A stretch of DNA of 64,000 nt from Symsagittifera roscoffensis (lineage: Eukaryota; Xenacoelomorpha; Acoela; Convolutidae). A program made the position numbers and the translations under genes. Numbering within the stretch: the stretch's first letter is position 1; the number at the start of each line of letters is the position of its first letter. The notes beneath the pieces are model-generated. The model saw only the letters and a program-made list of their open reading frames with translations, made no database searches and was not told the origin of the DNA. Of the stretch, positions 27,481 through 38,387 are shown piece by piece. Where the stretch lies: positions 60,396,338 to 60,460,337 of the forward strand of contig NC_087064.1 of the NCBI RefSeq assembly GCF_963678635.1, given 5' to 3'.

Positions 27481-27890
27481 GAAAAATCAGAACATCTGAA
27501 TTTACAATTGCGGGAAAATACTCAAGAAAAACAGCAGGAAATTGCTATTCGCAATTTACCGATACAAAATAATACACGAGTAGAGCTGTCTTATCCCGAA
27601 ACAGGAGGAGAGATAATAGAAAGAAGAGAGAACAACCATTTGAAACGAACTAGAGTGAGCCTTCAATGGAAAGGTGGACAGCTTGAGTGTCCCAATGGTT
27701 CACACAAAAACTCCAATTCTAGAGCCAGAACTTACTTCTGTTATCAAAACTGATTAGTATCAAACTTATCTAGTTATATTATCTAATTCTCGAGTTGCTT
27801 ACCAATTTAATTACTCCTTGTACTCAAGTGCATCAATATGTGAGTCCCTAATTTAATTTTCTCGAGTGTGTTTTATGATTGTTATGTTGA
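27340..27890. repeat. Dispersed repeat, with inverted copies at about 55790-56360 and 59500-59960
   Basis: The reverse complement of this stretch recurs at about 55790-56360 and 59500-59960; shared words include GATATGACCGACTGGCAC and TTGCGAATAGCAA. A short open frame at 27508-27753 falls wholly inside it and is not kept open in the other copies, so it is not called as a gene. Confidence 0.7.
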
Positions 27891-28244
27891 GATAAGGCGA
27901 GTTTTAGGTTGATCCATCTGAAATGGATCAAAGTTCCACTGTCCAATAAAAAGTAACTTGACGGATTGTTCCGACCCTGTTTTTTGAACGGCGTTCGTGT
28001 ATTTTGGGTATCTCGAACCCTAAGTTTGGGGACGTTCTTATTCTCTAGAGTGGGGGGATATTTTGGTAGTAGCCTTTAAGCTGTAACGGGTTCTAGTCTC
28101 ATGTCGCAAGCGAACCGAATTGGCTCCGACCGTTCTTGAGGTAGAAAAACACAAGAGATAGTGTCCCTGACTCTTGAGCCAATGGTTATAGGGCCTAATT
28201 TTCTTAAGCCTCATATGTGACTGAAGTAGACGACTGTTACAATT

Positions 28245-28620
28245 AGAAGCTAGGAGTTGGGGGAAAGGGTTGATCCATCTTCGATGGAGATGATGATTTT
28301 TATCTACTGAACAAAAACAATAATAACTTAATAAAAAGTAGTAGCCCTGTTTTTAGGAGTGACCTCGTGGTCTGGGGATACTGAGACCCAGCCATGAGCT
28401 CACTGTTTCTGCATGTAATTAAGTTAATTTGAGTGTTTTGACCGAAGCCTGAAGCAGTAACGTTTTTTTGTCGACCCGATGTTAGAAAAGACCACCGAAA
28501 GTACTGGGTTGGTAGAGACGGTGAAAAGCATGTAAAGCTCTGTTTAGACGTTAGCCAGTCGTCTTAGGACTTAGTTTTATTTTCCGTCGATAGGTATCTT
28601 CCGGGCGAATGTTACATAGA
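28245..28620 (+). mobile_element. Truncated TIR element (same family as 51003-51440)
   Basis: Nearly identical to 51004-51380 from AGAAGCTAGGAGTTGGGGG onward, but lacking the right inverted terminus. It interrupts the left inverted-repeat arm, so it arrived after that arm formed or was lost from the other arm. Confidence 0.8.
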
Positions 28621-30559
28621 TGTTTTTATGGCGCTCCTGGGTGTTATTCTTTTTTAACATCATGACCGGCAGAACCGTTAACGAGCACTCCGCGCCGAGC
28701 GGATGCTCACATTAACGCCCTTAATAGGCCTAAACCGCCGGGGCGGAAGGGTAGTTCGGAACGCGGAAGCCTTCCGAATTACCGTGAATAGCTTTTTAAC
28801 CTAGTTAAGACCGAAAATTCACGAACCAGGAAGGGTGGGGGGATTCGCGGTCCCGTCGTTCCCTGAGGGGTTTGTGACCAAAAACACTTAAAGATATATA
28901 TAAAACCAAACAAAAAGTAGTATAGTACCCAAGAAAAACATAAAACATAAAAAAATAACCGAAAAAATCAAAAACAGTAGAAAAGTAAAAAATCAGTAGA
29001 AATCATCCCCCCAGACAAGTTGTGATCCGACCCTCCCGTTTGTTGTTGATAGATATATTGTTGTTACAGGCATTTATATCAGTCAGGATTGTTACGATCA
29101 GTTTTGTAGCCCTTTTGTGAGGCTTGTACTGTAGGGTTATTTGAGCATTTAAGCACGTTAATGATAAATTGCGCTCAATCCGGAAGGGTCAGCTGATTTG
29201 CGCTCAATTCGGAAGGGTCTTGGGAGAAGACTGATCCGGCAAGCAGTGCAAGGAGCAACAAGAAGGGGCTCAACGACAACAACAATCGACTGTTCGGTAT
29301 CGTTAACAACTTTTGTATCCCTTTTGGTACAAAAAGTAAGATAGTAATCTGTGGGGGGCTCGACAGTGCTGCACTGAAGTGACCCTTCACCGAACTGCGA
29401 ATATCCGAGTTAAGCACCTTAATTCGGATATTAAACAAACCCGGAGGGGTATAGTATTACTAATATTATTACTTATATAGCCTATATTAATAGTCTTATA
29501 TCGTTTTTCAGTGAAAAACACAGAAAGCAAACCGGTTTTTAGGGTCAAAATAGCGGTATTTTGATCCCCCCACAAGTCGCGATTTTTGAGATATCGATAT
29601 TTTTTGAAACAGCAAAAAGCGCTAAAGTAGTGTGTTACATCGTAACTGCGCTACCATAATAGGTAGAACCGGTTAGGTTTAGTTCGAAAGTGGTTGGAAC
29701 TATTTTGGGAACAAAAAACCGAATTTTCGTGATTTTTGAGAAAACGAAACACTATAAATGCAGAAAATTTTTTGAAATCTTTTATTTAAAACAGTAAAAT
29801 TAGTTGTTCGGACAACGTCCAATAGTGAATCTACAAGTTTTAAAACCCGCTACCCGAAAGCCTTCTGGGTTACAGAGAAATCGAACTTAACGTGTTTGAT
29901 TTGGTGGATTCATCAATCCGGAGGGGTACAGGTAGCATAGTTTTTCGCAAATTTTTTCAACTAAAGCGTTTTAGATCGGGTCTTTTGCCTTGAACTAGAA
30001 GAGTATAGGCCTTTTGAGCTCGGATCAATAATTTTTAGGTCGAAAGGACCAGATTTGCGGAAAAAGTTAGGCGCAACCTATAAGAGAGAAATTTTTTGAC
30101 TTAAGAAAAAAGACGTTTTGGTTAATAACTTTGGAACAACTGGGCATATCGAGTTGATCTTGGTATCAATAGATCAGAAATTAGCTGAGCTTACTGATAA
30201 GGACAAAAGTTTTTCGAAAAAGTAAGCGTGAAAATTTTTTAAGATTGTTTTTAGCAAATTCACCAATTTGAGAGGGTAGACCCTTCACGTTTTATAAATG
30301 TCTTTTAGAAAAGCCCTTATACCCCTACCAAAAGGTAATTGCGGTTGAATAAAGTAACTTTAGACTGTTCTAGACGAAAAGGGAAGGCTAAAGGCACAGC
30401 AAAACCTTAATCGAGCCGAAGTTAGGCGAGCGATAAGACCCTTCACCGTTAGTGTGAATTGTCAAATAAGAGGCTTAACTTCAATCCGGAAGGGTCTAGG
30501 AAAGCATTACACACCCTTCCTAGTTAATCAAAAAAGCAAAATAGCATCGGAAAACGTAC

Positions 30560-30830
30560 CCGGAGGGGTATAGGTTGAAAGAAGGAGATCTCCGAAAAGC
30601 TACTTTTACAAAACCGGAGGGCTCCCAATCCGGAGGGGTCAAAATGTTTTTTCAAATTAGGAGGGGTCCGAATCCGGAGGGGTCTTATATTTGATAATTC
30701 GGAGGGGTCCAAATCCGGAGGGGTCTTATATTAACTAACTCAGAGGGGTCCCAATCAGGAGGGGTCTAGATTTTGTTAGTCCGGAAGGGTCCTATTTGTG
30801 CCAATCCGGAGGGGTATTGTTTTATTAAGG
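30560..30830. repeat. Array of TCCGGAGGGGTC motifs
   Basis: About ten copies of a 12-14 base motif (AATCCGGAGGGGTC and close variants) at irregular spacing of 15-50 bp. The mirror-image array, GACCCCTCCGGATT, is at 57250-57470. Single copies are scattered through 29180-30500 and at 50890 and 52930. Confidence 0.8.
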
Positions 30831-30840
30831 GAATTAGGTA

Positions 30841-31599
30841 GACGGAAGAAAGACCAAAGTGAGAGGTATTAGGTTATTAGCAGACATGCTAGGAATCAGT
30901 GACTGCACTGGTAACTTGCCTTTCAATAAGAACCAGACCAAAACAAATCAGGTCCGAACTCGGATATTCGCGACACTAAGTCTAAACTAAAAAGAGCGTG
31001 ATTCATTGGTGTGGATTGTAACATAATACGTTTTTGTGAAAAGTGACTGCCCTGAGGATTTTAGTAGGCCTAGCTCGGGAAGTTCGAAGGCAGATAGGTA
31101 ACACAGTACTTGGTGGGTGCAATAGACGCCCACTTGAGAAAATTACTGCCTTCAAAGTTTTGTCTGTTTGGTGCAGCACCGAGCAGGGAAAGCTTTTTCT
31201 TTAAAAGAGGAGTTCGACTATTGTACTACGAACGACTAAAAGTTCAATACACATACGTTTTTTTGATAGAGGCATTCATATTCTGTCATTATATATATAT
31301 TTTTTTGTTTTTGATTTTAAATCAACATAAACTGTGCTTGATTGGGTAGTGAGTACACTATCTTTTAAATTGACTGATAACATCATATTGTGCTAGTTTC
31401 CAAATCTTACGACCGATAATCGGTTAGTGTGAATAAATTATATACAAACTGCACTCTGATATTATACAAGGATTCGTGGTCACTATTTTATAGAATCTTG
31501 TGAAATTTATTGTGTTGTGTCATTATTATTGGTAGTCAAACTATAAGATCACTAGCAATCGAATTAAGTGTATAGGCATTAAGAAGTGACAAATATAGA
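30841..31599 (+). other. Non-coding DNA before element C
   Basis: AT-rich, no credible gene and no match seen with the 3' end of element C, so no 5' LTR can be called. It includes a short AT run near 31290-31310. Confidence 0.4.
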
Positions 31600-32259
31600 A
31601 TGAGTCTAGACAAGTCAAGGATACCTAAACGAGGTAATAGCTATAGGAAATTCATACCTGAGAAGCAAAGAAAAACGATGACCGATCCTTCTGTGGATTG
31701 GATCAAACGAGCCCGGACCGACAAAGGGGAGACGGTTTCAGGCAGAATGGTTGAAACGAGAAGTCAGAAGACCTCAGAAGAGAGAAAAGAAATGTTGGTA
31801 GTGGAGGTCAATACAGACCAAGCCATGAATGACAACCAGGAAGTACATGGACTGGATGGGAGAGGAAGAAGGCTGGCGATTGAATCTACTCCGGTAGAAC
31901 AAGGCCATGATTTTGCCACTTCCACCGGGACATTGGATCGAGAGGAGATGTCGGAACTGTCCGACATCTCAACTGAAATAGCGGCAACTAGAAGATCTCC
32001 AACAGACAACACTATGATGGCAGGCGGAACTGAGAAACAAACAACGTCATCATCGTTCTCAGAAAGAATGAGGAACACCTTAGGAAACATCTTTCCATTC
32101 ACCATGGGAGGGGCGCAGGAAACGAAGGTGAATCCCAGGAGGAGGAGGACGAAGAAGAGCAAGTGGACTGTGGATCTCAAGTCAGCCTCAATAGTTCGAC
32201 CCAGGAGAATGAGGCATACGTCGGAAGAGAGACTGGAACCATGGACAAATTTGGTGTAG
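31600..32259 (+). pseudogene. gag: Gag N-terminal part (element C)
   Basis: 219 codons from ATG 31600. Carries the MVETRS motif matching MVSTRS of element A, and a SFSERMRNTLG stretch matching SFIERLAMMVG. Otherwise low-complexity and charged. It passes to the next segment by a frame change (about 32163-32259) that A lacks, so it is a damaged part of one gag frame. Confidence 0.65.
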
Positions 32260-33221
32260 TGAGAACGATAAGCAAAGAGGTAAACACACCGGGCCAGTCA
32301 AGAGACTTCGCGATTATGACAAATTCAGAGCTGCAAACTGGGGAGAGTAGAAACAGAGGGCTAGGCAACGCATTGGCGGATCCTGAGGTGGATAATGAAA
32401 AGACGTCGAGGCAGAGAGTCAAGGCCCGGATCTCGACCAGCACGAAGCTACCTGGGACCGACAGGGTTACACCGCCACTAGTGACGCCACTCGTGGATAA
32501 CGGGCCAGCACTAGAAGAAGCCTCAAACAACATAGTGGACAGTTTAGGAGAACAAAATGAACAGATGTCCATAAGAATGAGTGAACTAGAAAGGGCAGTT
32601 CACATTGAAAGAGAAAGTCTGCGGGAAGAAATAAACCACAATAGACAAGAAGTTGGCAGGAGCGAAAAACGCTTGAAAGAAAGAACGGACGAGCATATGG
32701 CGAAGAACTTGTCGCGAATGACAAGAGAAGCGGAACAGCGAGAGTTACGCTTAAGAGACGACATGGAGAAGTTAAGAATTCAGCAAGAGCAGTCTCTTGG
32801 GACTCTTGACACAAAGATAGACGCGATGATGGAGAGGCGAACTCAGGCTGTCATGGATCGGTTGGACGGGCTACTAAGCAGCAAGAGTGGACCAAAAGAA
32901 GGAGAACCGAACTCGGGAGGTCCCAGCAGGGAGCCGAGGGTGAACTTCAATGAACATCAAAAGAGGAAGACGAATGGATCCACTAGAGGCAGGGGCAGTT
33001 CATCACGAGGGATAATAGAACATGGGGCCCGAACAGTAGAGCAAGTTCAACGGGGAACAGACAGACCTCTAATGAACGACCAACGCACGGCACACATGCG
33101 ACTGGGAGAAGTGATTCCGGTAACAGGGGGCATGCAAGCCCGGGGAGGAGTCATGTGGGCCAAGCGGGAAACACTCACGGCGATTCGGATTGCAGGGATG
33201 CACCGCATACAGAGCCTTTGA
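32163..33221 (+). CDS. gag: Gag coiled-coil region (element C)
   Basis: 352 codons. A long charged coiled coil lies at about 32590-32850 (EREQL-type heptads), equivalent to residues 198-300 of the element A protein. A Gly/Arg-rich tail follows. As in A, it ends inside an overlap with the capsid frame in the -1 register (that frame is open at least from 33119). I could not find a canonical slippery heptamer in the overlap of either copy. Confidence 0.7.
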   Translation: MDCGSQVSLNSSTQENEAYVGRETGTMDKFGVVRTISKEVNTPGQSRDFAIMTNSELQTGESRNRGLGNALADPEVDNEKTSRQRVKARISTSTKLPGTDRVTPPLVTPLVDNGPALEEASNNIVDSLGEQNEQMSIRMSELERAVHIERESLREEINHNRQEVGRSEKRLKERTDEHMAKNLSRMTREAEQRELRLRDDMEKLRIQQEQSLGTLDTKIDAMMERRTQAVMDRLDGLLSSKSGPKEGEPNSGGPSREPRVNFNEHQKRKTNGSTRGRGSSSRGIIEHGARTVEQVQRGTDRPLMNDQRTAHMRLGEVIPVTGGMQARGGVMWAKRETLTAIRIAGMHRIQSL

Positions 33222-33715
33222 CAAGGTGTGAGGACACTCAGGCGAGACACTCAAGGGAGGCTACGGCAATGGCCACAGCATTTGAACCCCTAAACAGGTC
33301 TTTGGAGACGTTCCTTACAAGGTTATCCAGAACCAATGAACGCAGTGAGAAGTCCAGAAGAGTCTTTAAGAAACCAAGATGCTATAAAGATGAATCTGAT
33401 GGCTGTATTGATACCTGGATAGAGGTAATGAAGCTGCATTTCGAGGAAGAGGACTTGTCGGAGAGACAGGAATGCAGTGCGCTCACCAGCAACTTGGAAG
33501 GGACAGCCCTGAACTGTGTCATGGCCAAGAAGCAATATCAGCGTGACACAGCTGAGAAAATCTTCGAAATCTTGTTAAATCGTTTTGGATCAGGGGTGCA
33601 GGGGCACCAAGCGATGATGCGCTTCGAGAAACGGAGGAAACGAGAAGATGAAACGATAGACAAGTTTCTCGATGACTTGGAAATGCTGAGAAGACGCAGC
33701 CAACCGGATGAGTGA
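33155..33715 (+). CDS. gag: Gag capsid-like region (element C)
   Basis: 186 codons without a convincing start of its own. Shares DGCIDTWIEVM, FEILLNRFG and MMRFEKRR with element A, the retrotransposon capsid core. Ends at TGA 33713-33715, one of several in-frame stops in this copy; the frame continues afterwards. Confidence 0.8.
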   Translation: MGQAGNTHGDSDCRDAPHTEPLTRCEDTQARHSREATAMATAFEPLNRSLETFLTRLSRTNERSEKSRRVFKKPRCYKDESDGCIDTWIEVMKLHFEEEDLSERQECSALTSNLEGTALNCVMAKKQYQRDTAEKIFEILLNRFGSGVQGHQAMMRFEKRRKREDETIDKFLDDLEMLRRRSQPDE

Positions 33716-33958
33716 AACCGAAGGATGAACCTGGCCGTAGCCTCAAAATTCATCGATGGTGTGAAGAATGATGAACTTCGAACGATGCTAACAACGCATT
33801 ACACACCACTATCAACCAATGCGCCAACACCAGAGGAGTTGAGGCTCAAGTCAAAAGAGTATCTTTTGTTGAAACCTCCTTCGAGATCTGGATACTACAC
33901 GAACAATTATGGAAACTTTAACAACGGACCAGCAAACCAAGGGAACAATTGGTACTAA
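33716..33958 (+). pseudogene. gag: Gag capsid C-terminal part (element C)
   Basis: Same frame as the previous segment after its stop. Matches ASKFIDGVK...DLRTMLATYYT of element A. Ends at TAA 33956-33958, where A has Lys, so another point-mutation stop. Confidence 0.75.
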
Positions 33959-35350
33959 CCGAGGGATGATATGGACAAGAGACGCTCTTTTGCCAATTGC
34001 AGTTCAACGGACCATCATGTGTCAGCATGCCCAACTTACAAACAAGGCATGAAAGCAATAGGCTTTAGCCTCGAGGACGAAGATGCGTCAGAATTGGACC
34101 ATGAGGATTTCATGAGAGGAGTAATTGCGAAATTCGGCCAAAGGTGTTTCTTTTGCAACTTGGAAGGTCATTTTAAATCAGATTGTCCGCAATTCTGGGA
34201 TGCAGTGGCATACATCAAGCATCCAAGACATGAAAAAGCTTTGTCAGGAGTGAAAGCCAGCAAGGCTCGCCCTTTGAGTGAAGCGGAGGCACGCAGAAAG
34301 GATAAACCTCAAGAGCTGGCGGCAAAGAAAAGGCAAGCAGTAACAGAGGAGACACGTGAACCGGAACCAGCAACTGCGGCTGATGACTTCAAGATCGATT
34401 ATAGGGCAGCCGCGAGGGATGCTCTAAATAGAGTGCAGCAGGAACTGGTGACGAAAGAGATCGAACAAAAAGTGAAACTTGAACTGGAGAATGAGAAACT
34501 ACAGGAGCAACTGAATACCTTCGAAGCAACGGAGGTCGAGGAGACTAAAGCACCAAGCAGTTTGAGCATGAAACTTAATGTGATCTCCGGTCAGAGGTTC
34601 GGCATGGTGCCACAAGGAAGCAAAATACAGTCGATAATCGCAGTGGCCGGACATCAGGTAATCAGAAATCTGAGCGAACCATCCGAGTTCACTTTGATGC
34701 ATTTAGACACATATGCAGATTATCTGAGGCAGATGGAGCCACGCACTGAGTCGAGAGCTGTGCGAGCACTACTAACGACGGGTGGCCCTCGCATGAAGAA
34801 ACTTCATGAACGCTACCTAGAGGTCTATGGGCCGTATCAAGTGATGCTGAACGTGGATGGAATCAGTATCTACACCAGGACTTATGTAACAACCGATGAT
34901 GACCAAATGGGGCAGATCTTTTTGGGTGAGGAGGAACTCAAAGTCCGCAGAATAGGCCATGACGCCATGATGGAACAAGATGCAGTACACATTGGGTATG
35001 AAGCAGATGTGACCGCACATTTGCTCGACACCAACGGAACAAAAATTGGAGTCACAGGGCTTTTGGACACAGGAGCGGTAGTGAGTGTGATGCCGATAAA
35101 AACTTGGGAAAGAATGGGCTTCACGAGGGAAGATCTAATTCCAACGAATCTCCGACTGGCCGCCGCCAATCGAGGAGCTATTTACGTAGCCGGAAGAACA
35201 CCAATAACGGTCCTCCACATGGGAGGACGGGATATTTGGATGAGCTTCCTGGTGGTAGAGAATTTGGACGACGCCGACCAATTCATCTTGGGCAGAGATT
35301 TTGTCAGGAATATTGACGTGATGATTGACTTAAACAACGGTCTGATATAG
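33959..35350 (+). CDS. pol: Gag zinc knuckles and aspartic protease (element C)
   Basis: One open frame of about 460 codons from nucleocapsid to protease, showing that gag and protease are continuous in this family. The first knuckle has lost its first Cys (now Phe, in SFANCSSTDHHVSAC); the second is intact (CFFCNLEGHFKSDC). A Lys/Glu-rich helix follows, then protease with the DTG triad at 35066-35074 (about residue 366 of the open part) and FILGRDF near the end. It closes at TAG 35348-35350, where A has Arg. Confidence 0.85.
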   Translation, partial: PRDDMDKRRSFANCSSTDHHVSACPTYKQGMKAIGFSLEDEDASELDHEDFMRGVIAKFGQRCFFCNLEGHFKSDCPQFWDAVAYIKHPRHEKALSGVKASKARPLSEAEARRKDKPQELAAKKRQAVTEETREPEPATAADDFKIDYRAAARDALNRVQQELVTKEIEQKVKLELENEKLQEQLNTFEATEVEETKAPSSLSMKLNVISGQRFGMVPQGSKIQSIIAVAGHQVIRNLSEPSEFTLMHLDTYADYLRQMEPRTESRAVRALLTTGGPRMKKLHERYLEVYGPYQVMLNVDGISIYTRTYVTTDDDQMGQIFLGEEELKVRRIGHDAMMEQDAVHIGYEADVTAHLLDTNGTKIGVTGLLDTGAVVSVMPIKTWERMGFTREDLIPTNLRLAAANRGAIYVAGRTPITVLHMGGRDIWMSFLVVENLDDADQFILGRDFVRNIDVMIDLNNGLI

Positions 35351-36064
35351 ATTAGAAACCCGGACCGGAAGTATGTTAAGAGACCAACTAATAGGATAAT
35401 AACAGACGAAAACAAGGTACCAGTTTTTTTAGATAGGAAAGTGAAGCTACAGCCAGGACAAGCTGTGGTGGCAATTTTTAGAATGAGAAATTTATATTCG
35501 TTAAGCGATAGTAAACAGGTTTGTTTAGTACCGAATCCAAATAGTCAGAGTTCGGTGATTTTAGGCCGGAGCTTCTCGGTAACGCGAAACGGACTGTGTG
35601 TCACTGTGTTATTGAACACACTGGACACCACGGTATCCATCCAGCGTGGAAAGAAGCTTGGTTACGCTTTGCCGATGAGGACCGACTATGAGGAGACACA
35701 AAACTTGAAGAAACACAGTGTAAAAGACTGTCCTTTTCATGCAAATAAAGATAAAATTTTAAAGAGGATTACTGAATTAAAATCTATTCATAAATTGTTT
35801 GCAATGAAATCCGAAACGGACGACGGCTTATCTGGTAAGAATGGTGGGAAAAACCTGGGAAGAAGTACCTGGGAAGAATGGTTGAAAAGGCATGGTGTGA
35901 GGCCGGACCCGGAAGCAGTGTTGACATGGAAAGCTCCCAGAACTCCTGAGTTTCCTAGGGTTTGCCAATTACTACCGGGAATTCATAAAAGGATATGCGG
36001 ACAAGGTGTATCCGATGCAGAAGCTGATGCGCAACAAGGGGAAAAAGTTCGAATGGAACGATGA
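35351..36064 (+). pseudogene. pol: Protease-RT linker and RT remnant (element C)
   Basis: Continues the protease frame after the TAG. Up to about 35830 it matches the linker of element A. Then the RT core is missing: the sequence jumps to the thumb/connection region (HGVRPDPEAVLTWKAP). The junction lies at an 11-bp direct repeat, CCTGGGAAGAA (35854-35864 and 35868-35878). After about 35945 the connection motif is in another frame because of a small deletion. Confidence 0.8.
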
Positions 36065-37151
36065 TGCACAGGTTGCTTTCGAGAACATAAAGCGGGAACT
36101 GTGCGAAGCGCCAGTGTTAGGCATGCCTACAGAAAAGGGCATGTATGTTCTTGACACAGACGCATCGGTAGTGGCCATCTCAGGAATCTTGCATCAAGAG
36201 CAAGAATGGAACGGAAGAACAGTTCTCCGTCCCATTGCATACGGCAGCAAGGTCTTGAGTGACACAGAGATGAAATACGGCGCACCAAAGGCAGAAATGT
36301 TTGCAGTAGTCACCTTCGTGGAAAAGTACTGTGCATACTTGGGGAGCGCTCCCTTCAAGTTACGCGTGGACAACAGAGCGTTATCCTGGTTGAAGACCTA
36401 CTCGATGGATCAGAGTTATATTGGTAGATGGATAGTAAGACTGGATGGCTACCATATGATAATCGAACATAGGATGCGTGATAAACACCAAAATGCTGAC
36501 AGGCTCAGCAAGAAAACTGAGCTCTATGAAAGGTTGGAGCAGAAGCAGGCCAATCAGGCGGAGATAAAGGAGGGATTCTCGTTTCTGAACAAAGAAACTT
36601 ATGAAGCGCTTCCCTTAACGAGAGGGTTGGATAAGTCTGGACATCCAATTCCAGGGCATCCTGAGTTACCTGTAGAGAAAGCAGCCGAGATAAAGATCCT
36701 ATCCAAGGAGGACCTGGTCCCCTTGGATCTGTTGCTGCGCTCGAATCTGGTCCAGCAAGAACTCTCTCGCATGAACATAAACAGCCTCTCATTATTGGAT
36801 AAAACGGTGCAAGTCACACCGCAAGTGATGCGGATGCTGGGTGGATTGTTAGAAAAAGAAGTGACCAGAGATGAACCCGAGTGGACAGCAGCAGTGGCAT
36901 CGCTAACTGTCAGTGAGAAAGTGAAAATCATGCTGTCCAGACGACAGCACGAAGAGAACGAGAGGGATTGTAGGACAATAGTACAGCAACTAGTATCCTC
37001 AATGCCTCACGAGATTTTAACCAGTACTTCTTACAAACAGAAAGAACAAGGGAGCAGTACGCGAAGGAAAACCGTCACCTTTTCCAGGAGAAGGAAGGTG
37101 AAAAGGCAGAACAAAACCTGCTGCAAGACTATTTGTCCGGGAGACGAATGA
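36006..37151 (+). CDS. pol: RNase H and linker (element C)
   Basis: 381 codons. The RNase H catalytic carboxylates are all present: Asp52 (DTDAS), Glu97 (KAEMF), Asp122 (VDNRALSW) and Asp165 (HQNAD). This copy is therefore more complete than A, which has lost the third. Gypsy-type context: it follows the RT connection directly and is followed by a long acidic linker to integrase. The linker holds two of the TTGTCCGGGGA motifs, just after the frame breaks at 37151. Confidence 0.85.
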   Translation: MYPMQKLMRNKGKKFEWNDDAQVAFENIKRELCEAPVLGMPTEKGMYVLDTDASVVAISGILHQEQEWNGRTVLRPIAYGSKVLSDTEMKYGAPKAEMFAVVTFVEKYCAYLGSAPFKLRVDNRALSWLKTYSMDQSYIGRWIVRLDGYHMIIEHRMRDKHQNADRLSKKTELYERLEQKQANQAEIKEGFSFLNKETYEALPLTRGLDKSGHPIPGHPELPVEKAAEIKILSKEDLVPLDLLLRSNLVQQELSRMNINSLSLLDKTVQVTPQVMRMLGGLLEKEVTRDEPEWTAAVASLTVSEKVKIMLSRRQHEENERDCRTIVQQLVSSMPHEILTSTSYKQKEQGSSTRRKTVTFSRRRKVKRQNKTCCKTICPGDE

Positions 37152-38387
37152 TGAGAAGAACCAGCGATCACAAGATCAACACCCGGGACAAGAAAATTTG
37201 TCCGGGGACTCTGAGATAGACGAGAAAATTTCTGATGGAAAACAGGACCTAGAGAACAAGGTTTTGTCCGGGGAGTTCGGATGGATGCGAAGAAGGCACA
37301 GACATGATCTGGAGAACCGTGCAGTCTCCAGCACAACCTCTTGAACGGATGACAATTCCCGAAACTCAGGAATGGACACCTATTCAGACAGGAACTCGAG
37401 CTCGGGATCAGAACTGTCAGAACTGTCAGAGCGATCCACACACTACTAGTGGAAACTCGGGCAAGGGATCTGGACAGAGAGGTGTACCAGGATCCTGACA
37501 GCGATCGCTACCTTATACCAAGCGAAAAAGTCTTTGACAACGCAGCGGATGACTTGGAGACAATAGCGGTATCGAAACGTTCGATAAGCCTGTTGCCGCA
37601 GAAAGAGGTAGTCAGGACTGATCTTCAGCCGTTTAAACAAGAAAAACAGCCGTTGGCGAAGATTTGGTGCGTTAAGATGGAAGAAGACACACACCAGCCC
37701 AACGAGCTGAATAGTCAGATGAGGGTCATGAAGACGTACTTAAAGGCGAGATACCGACTCTCGGATCTTCTAAGGGCGCAGAGGAATGATCGCATGACAA
37801 GCAACCTGAAAAGGTGGATCGAGAATGGTTCTCCGGATAAAGGGGACCTCGAGGAAGATAGTTATCGCATCCTGAGACAATACTTCATGCAGAAGGAAGG
37901 GAGGTTATATTTGAACAAGGACGGGATTGTGGCTTGCAAAAGAAGGGAGGAAGACAGAGTCCTATACAAGTATAACGCGATAGTGTTACCGCAACTCTAT
38001 CAGACAGAGCTATTATTCAGGTCACATGATCAGATGGGCCATCAGGGGATCGACAAAGTATATCAGAGGATCCTGAAGCGCTTTGAGTGGCCTGGGATGA
38101 AAAAAGCATGCGAGAAGTGGGTAACAGCATGTCTGTCATGCCAACAAGTCAAGGATCCAAGGAAGTTGCGATTTCCATTACAATCGATCGAGTCGTCTGA
38201 TTTCAATGAGGTGGTGCAGATAGATCACCAGAAAATATGCATGACAGACAGTGGTTATAATCAGGTGTGGGTCATGATAGATCATTTTACGAAGTATGCA
38301 GAGGCCGTGCCCTGCATAACTGCCTCGGCGGAAGAGACATGCGACCACCTGATCAATACGTGGATAGCAAGACATGGTTTCCCATGA
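37152..38387 (+). pseudogene. pol: Linker and integrase N-terminal/core part (element C)
   Basis: Clearly open from 37449. HHCC zinc module at about 38026-38150 (HDQMGH, then CLSCQQ) and the first catalytic Asp in QIDHQK at about 38220. A one-base loss near 38384 puts the second Asp (SDNG) into the next frame. The part 37152-37448 is broken linker with three copies of the TTTGTCCGGG motif. Confidence 0.8.

Larger units (their letters stand above)
27890..30840. repeat. Left arm of a long inverted repeat flanking element C
   Basis: Reads as the reverse complement of about 57240-59600 over most of its length, with moderate divergence. Matching blocks include 29170-29450 with 58560-58860, 28960-29160 with 58860-59040, and 27900-28200 with 59280-59600. 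The arm is longer by a TIR-element fragment inserted at 28245-28620. No gene is visible in it. It holds many copies of a TCCGGAGGGGT motif, dense at 30560-30830. Confidence 0.75.

Noticed and set aside
27508-27753. 81-codon open frame
   Set aside because: It lies inside a dispersed repeat whose other copies (about 55990-56200, 59740-59930) do not keep the frame open.
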